Source: Clostridium thermosuccinogenes
GTDB lineage: Bacteria > Bacillota > Clostridia > Acetivibrionales > DSM-5807
NCBI RefSeq assembly: GCF_002896855.1
Contig: NZ_CP021850.1
Location: forward strand, 1-64,000
Direction: 5' to 3'
Length of the DNA: 64,000 nucleotides
The notes beneath the pieces are model-generated. The model was not told where the DNA came from, searched no databases, and saw nothing but the letters and a program-made list of their open reading frames with translations. Shown one piece after another: positions 60,761-64,000 of the stretch (position 1 is its first letter; each line of letters opens with the position of its first letter). The translations under genes were made by a program, and so were the position numbers.

Positions 60761-62176
60761 CTAAACGCCTACCGCCGCAGCTTCTGTATTTTTGCTGAGG
60801 AACATTTCACCGACTTTGTATATATCTCCTGCTCCCATAGTGATAATAATATCTCCGGGAGCAGAATTAGCGGTAAGATAGTCGACAATAGTGTCAAAAC
60901 TGCCCAGGTAGATGGCATCCTGCCCATTATTCCTGATTCTGTCCGCCAGCATGCTGGCATGGACAGTTCCGTTATCCGCTTCCCGGGCAGCATAGATATC
61001 GGCGATGATTACGGAATCGGCATATGTAAAAGCTGTGGAGAAGTCATCCATCAATGTCTGCGTTCTCGTATAGGTATGGGGCTGGAATACACACCATATC
61101 TTCGATGCCTTGACGGCTTTCGCTGCCTTTAGAGTCGCACGTATCTCAGAAGGATGATGAGCATAGTCGTCTATAACCCTTATTCCATTGACAAATCCCT
61201 TTGTCTCAAACCTTCTGTGAGTACCTCTGAAAGCCGCAAGCCCTTCTTTTATTGATGGGATGCTTAAGCCCAGAGAATAACAGGATGCTATAGCTGCAAG
61301 GGAATTGCTGACATTATGTAATCCTGGTACGCTGAGCTTTATTTCGTCGATTTCCTCGCCATCATGCAAAAGGGTATAGGATGCGCATCCTCTGTCATCA
61401 AATTTAATATCTTTCGCGCTCCATGTGGCGTCTTTCGATCCTACCCCGTAAGTCACCTTGTTACGGGTTACTTTATCCATCAGGGTTCTTATGTTTTCAT
61501 CATCAACACAAGCGACAACATAGCCATTTTCGGGAACACTGCACATAAACTTCAAAAAAGCGGATTTTATGTGTTCTATGTCTTTGAAATAATCTACATG
61601 ATCGAGTTCTATATTTAAGACAACTGCCAGGAAGGGATGAAATTTCAGGAAGCTCTCATAGTATTCGCAGGCTTCTGCTATAAAATATTCATCTCCACCG
61701 AGCCTCGTATTTCCTCCAATCGATTCCAGTTCTCCTCCAATATTTACAGAGGGATCCTTTCCGGCTTTCATCATGATGGTAGTTATCATCGATGTAGTAG
61801 TTGTTTTGCCGTGAGTTCCGGATATTGCAATGCTGTAAGGATATGATTTCATAATTTCGCCCAGAAGGGCAGCCCTGTCGATCACGGGTATGCCCATGTT
61901 CCTGGCCTTGACAAGTTCGGGATTATCTTCTTTGACAGCAACGGTGTACACGACCATGTCGGCACCGGTAACATTTTCTTCGCTATGATAAGGATATATT
62001 TTTGCTCCCATTTTTTTCAGCTTATCTGTTATGTATGAAACCTTTTTGTCAGAACCGGATACTTTGTATCCCAGATCCAACAGAATTTCTGCCAAACCAC
62101 TCATGCTGCTTCCGCCTATACCTATAAAATGTATATGCTCTATATTTTGTGAGTCAAGCAAGGTTAATCGTTTCAA
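60761..62176 (-). CDS. murC: UDP-N-acetylmuramate--L-alanine ligase
   Basis: This is the ATP-dependent Mur ligase that adds L-Ala to UDP-MurNAc. The N-terminal nucleotide fold begins I-H-F-I-G-I-G-G-S-S-M-S-G. The ATP P-loop is S-G-T-H-G-K-T-T-T-T near residue 115. E-A-C-E-Y-Y and N-I-E-L-D-H-V-D-Y are the following conserved blocks, and D-D-Y-A-H-H-P-S-E opens the C-terminal domain. TTG 62176 is chosen since AAGGAG lies eight bases upstream; the frame runs on to 62242 without a binding site. It is divergent from purR. Confidence 0.95.
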   Translation of the reverse strand: MKRLTLLDSQNIEHIHFIGIGGSSMSGLAEILLDLGYKVSGSDKKVSYITDKLKKMGAKIYPYHSEENVTGADMVVYTVAVKEDNPELVKARNMGIPVIDRAALLGEIMKSYPYSIAISGTHGKTTTTSMITTIMMKAGKDPSVNIGGELESIGGNTRLGGDEYFIAEACEYYESFLKFHPFLAVVLNIELDHVDYFKDIEHIKSAFLKFMCSVPENGYVVACVDDENIRTLMDKVTRNKVTYGVGSKDATWSAKDIKFDDRGCASYTLLHDGEEIDEIKLSVPGLHNVSNSLAAIASCYSLGLSIPSIKEGLAAFRGTHRRFETKGFVNGIRVIDDYAHHPSEIRATLKAAKAVKASKIWCVFQPHTYTRTQTLMDDFSTAFTYADSVIIADIYAAREADNGTVHASMLADRIRNNGQDAIYLGSFDTIVDYLTANSAPGDIIITMGAGDIYKVGEMFLSKNTEAAAVGV

Positions 62177-62233
62177 AATAAACACTCCTTCAATTGAAAA
62201 ATGTGCAGCATATAATAATACTTCTTTTTCTAA

Positions 62234-62262
62234 ATAATACACCTTTTTTGGCTATTTGTAAA
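62234..62262 (-). promoter_or_regulatory. Sigma-A promoter of murC
   Basis: On the minus strand TTTACA (62262-62257) and TATTAT (62239-62234) are spaced by 17 bases. Confidence 0.6.
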
Positions 62263-62356
62263 AACGCAAAATTCCCAATTATTATTATATGCATAATCTG
62301 GCATAATTATTAACAATAATTAGAAATTTTTATTAAATATCAATTATTCTGTTATT

Positions 62357-62397
62357 TTTCCGAATAATTAAAATAAAAAGTGTTAAAATATTCGTAA
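62357..62397 (+). promoter_or_regulatory. PurBox-like inverted pair before purR
   Basis: TTTCCGAATAATTA at 62357-62370 and, inverted, TTACGAATATTTTA at 62397-62384 both contain the CGAAYAWT-like core of B. subtilis PurBoxes. Their cores are 18 bases apart. TATAAT at 62406-62411 lies just downstream, so the second box covers the -35 region. This suggests autoregulation. Confidence 0.45.
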
Positions 62398-62442
62398 TTA
62401 TATAGTATAATATATCTAATAATTTTCTGAATTGAGGTTGAA

Positions 62443-63270
62443 ATGATGGATAAACTCCCAAGAAATGAACGCATAGCGACATTAGTAAAATTGCTTTCCG
62501 ACTCCCCGGGCAAAATTTTTACCCTAGGAGGCTTTGCTGAAATGTTCGGGTCTGCAAAGTCAACCATCAGCGAGGATATTGATATAGTAGGGAACATATT
62601 GTCAAAACTGGATTTGGGTCATGTGGAGACAATATCCGGAGCCTTGGGAGGAGTGAGATTTATTCCTTCAATGAGCAAAGACAGGGCTGTACGTATCCTG
62701 GAGGGCCTTTGTGCTGAGCTATGCAGGAAGGAGCGCCTTCTTCCTGGGGGGTTTATTTACATGCTGGATATAATATATAATCCTGAGTGGATCGACGATA
62801 TAGGTTATATTTTTGCCGGGCATTTTTTCCCCAAATCCATAGACTACGTAGTAACTGTGGAAACAAAGGGAATACCTCTGGCTCTTGCTACCGCAAAGCA
62901 CCTTGGCGTGCCCCTGGTAATAGTCAGACGCAATAGTGAGGCTGCCGAAGGAGCATCCGTAAGCATCAATTATGTATCCGGTTCTTCGAAGAAGCTTCAG
63001 ACAATGGTGCTGTCCCTAAGATCCCTCAAGAGAAACTCCAGGCTGCTTTTTGTGGATGATTTCATGAAGGGCGGAGGTACGGCAAAAGGGATTGCTGAAC
63101 TGGCAAAGGAGTTTGAGTGCGAAGTTGCAGGAATCGGGGTGCTTGTCGAAACCGCGGAACCAAATAAAAAGTTGGTAGAGGAATATTTTTCATTGCTGCT
63201 GCTTCAAAAGGTTGACGAGGAAGCAGGTGTAATCGATATTAAACTAAGCCCCAATTGGAGCCGGATATAA
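62443..63270 (+). CDS. purR: Purine operon repressor PurR
   Basis: This is a Gram-positive PurR, with an N-terminal winged HTH (residues about 5-70, with T-L-G-G-F-A-E-M-F-G-S-A-K-S-T-I-S-E-D) and a phosphoribosyltransferase-like domain binding PRPP. The PRPP loop is L-F-V-D-D-F-M-K-G-G-G-T-A-K-G near residue 205. The length of 275 aa is standard. PRPP signals low purine and relieves repression. ATG 62443 or 62446 both fit GAGG upstream. The order purR-spoVG-glmU matches B. subtilis apart from a missing yabJ. Confidence 0.93.
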   Translation: MMDKLPRNERIATLVKLLSDSPGKIFTLGGFAEMFGSAKSTISEDIDIVGNILSKLDLGHVETISGALGGVRFIPSMSKDRAVRILEGLCAELCRKERLLPGGFIYMLDIIYNPEWIDDIGYIFAGHFFPKSIDYVVTVETKGIPLALATAKHLGVPLVIVRRNSEAAEGASVSINYVSGSSKKLQTMVLSLRSLKRNSRLLFVDDFMKGGGTAKGIAELAKEFECEVAGIGVLVETAEPNKKLVEEYFSLLLLQKVDEEAGVIDIKLSPNWSRI

Positions 63271-63344
63271 TGTTGGTATAATTAAGTTAAAAGTAGACAA
63301 TATATTATTGAATATTAAAAATATATAAAAAATAATTTATAAAA

Positions 63345-63373
63345 GAAGGAAATATGAAATTTATATCGAATAA
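63345..63373 (+). promoter_or_regulatory. Sigma-H promoter of spoVG
   Basis: GAAGGAAAT at 63345-63353 fits RNAGGAWWW, and ATCGAATAA at 63365-63373 fits RNNGAATWW, with an 11-base spacer. Sigma-H control of spoVG is established in B. subtilis. Confidence 0.82.
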
Positions 63374-63411
63374 TTATATATACATTATATTACGGAAGGT
63401 GGTAGCATCTT

Positions 63412-63675
63412 ATGGAGATCACGGACATTCGCATTAGAAAGATCGATGTTGAAGGCAAGATGAAAGCGGTTGTTTCTGTAACATTTGATAACGAGTTTGT
63501 TGTCCATGATATAAAGGTTATAGAAAGTCAGAACGGCCTATTTATTGCAATGCCAAGCAGAAAAACTCCGGACGGTGAATTCAAAGATATCGCACATCCT
63601 ATAAATGCGGCTGCAAGAGAAAAGATACAGAAAGCAATCCTGGAAAAATATGAGACTACTGCATCAGCCGAATAA
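63412..63675 (+). CDS. spoVG: Septation/RNA-binding regulator SpoVG
   Basis: This small protein of 87 aa is involved in septation and RNA- or DNA-binding regulation. It has the family start [11 protein letters not shown] and the central [21 protein letters not shown] block, which is diagnostic. ATG 63412 follows GGAAGGTGG. It has its own sigma-H promoter and a terminator behind it. Confidence 0.96.
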   Translation: MEITDIRIRKIDVEGKMKAVVSVTFDNEFVVHDIKVIESQNGLFIAMPSRKTPDGEFKDIAHPINAAAREKIQKAILEKYETTASAE

Positions 63676-63761
63676 TTGGTAAGATAAGATTTCATTTCCA
63701 CGAAATTAAGTTCTTGTTTATTAACAGCTGAATTATATTAACATTGCACATGATGAGGACA

Positions 63762-63791
63762 AACCTTTCGCTCAACGTGAAGGGTTTTTTT
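63762..63791 (+). terminator. Terminator after spoVG
   Basis: AACCTTTCG and CGTGAAGGGTT form a stem with a small irregularity, followed by seven Ts. Confidence 0.72.
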
Positions 63792-63912
63792 ATTATTCCG
63801 GGTTTTGGAAACAGCTTTAATTTTAGGGGTTTTAATACGTCACTAAATTTGCTTGTTGAAAAAGGAAAGGAAAAGTGAGAAAATATAACCGGAAAAAAGG
63901 AGGGTAATGGAA

Positions 63913-64000
63913 ATGGAATATATTGCGGCCCTTATCCTGGCAGCAGGAGAAGGAAAAAGGATGAAATCTAACACTTCAAAGGTTTTACATAAAGTTGCGG
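63913..64000 (+). CDS. glmU: Bifunctional GlmU, N-terminal fragment cut by the window edge
   Basis: Only the first 29 codons are present. I-A-A-L-I-L-A-A-G-E-G-K-R-M-K-S, then S-K-V-L-H-K, is the nucleotidyltransferase signature of GlmU, which makes UDP-GlcNAc. ATG 63913 is eight bases from AGGAGGG; an earlier ATG at 63907 is too close. Position after spoVG agrees with the B. subtilis order. Confidence 0.9.
   Translation, partial: MEYIAALILAAGEGKRMKSNTSKVLHKVA

Noticed and set aside
1-64000. CRISPR arrays, rRNA genes, prophage structural genes and restriction or defence systems
   Set aside because: No regularly spaced direct repeats with unique spacers, no rRNA sequence and no such gene clusters were seen.

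Overview
The window is chromosomal DNA from an anaerobic, spore-forming, flagellated member of the Clostridia with moderate-to-low GC. Evidence for this is the right-hand block ywmB-murA-spoIID-spoIIQ-spoIIID-mbl-flhO-flhP-flgJ-fabZ-murC-purR-spoVG-glmU, whose order closely follows Bacillus subtilis and many Clostridia. T-box leaders, SLH-anchored surface proteins, EtfAB flavoproteins and sharp matches to the sigma-D, sigma-H and sigma-F promoter consensus sequences agree with it. I cannot name a species; a relative of Acetivibrio/Ruminiclostridium is a guess.

Left region (1-17 kb). A leaderless SH3/M23 peptidase-like protein is followed by an AraC-GGDEF fusion with a well-placed internal start. 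Next come an RpiR regulator and, divergent from it, a seven-gene operon (3760-12333): FAD oxidase, MFS carrier, EtfB, EtfA, SDR, FGGY kinase and BCCT carrier. Apart from the BCCT carrier, its content resembles the functionally unassigned E. coli ygcQ/ygcR/ygcU/ygcW/ygcE/yqcE cluster. It is the best candidate in the window for an undescribed catabolic system. A paired operator array and a clear sigma-A promoter lie between the regulator and the operon. YciI and DUF1801 proteins, tRNA-Ser(CGA), tadA, tRNA-Arg(CCT) and an IS30-family element with a 13-bp target duplication follow.

Middle region (17-41 kb). It holds an FnIII/SLH surface protein, a cyclase-family hydrolase, oligoendopeptidase F, a Trp T-box controlling a stand-alone trpB2, a DUF2284 protein, leuS behind a Leu T-box, a membrane-anchored polysaccharide deacetylase and shikimate kinase. 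A sugar-acid island follows: gluconokinase-like FGGY kinase, UxuB/YjmF-like SDR, a 31-residue membrane microprotein, 6-phosphogluconate dehydrogenase and a TIM-barrel isomerase. It converges on two Gfo/Idh/MocA dehydrogenases and a second TIM-barrel isomerase, with an AraC regulator divergent from the latter.

Right region (41-64 kb). Two very large secreted paralogues (1661 and 1279 aa) carry FnIII-like repeats, a shared module with the signature RPGTLD, and degenerate SLH-like C-termini. The conserved envelope, sporulation and flagellar block then runs to the truncated start of glmU at the window edge. Regulatory sites in it include a sigma-F-like site before the SpoIIQ-like gene, a consensus sigma-D promoter before flhO, a consensus sigma-H promoter before spoVG, and a PurBox-like pair before purR.
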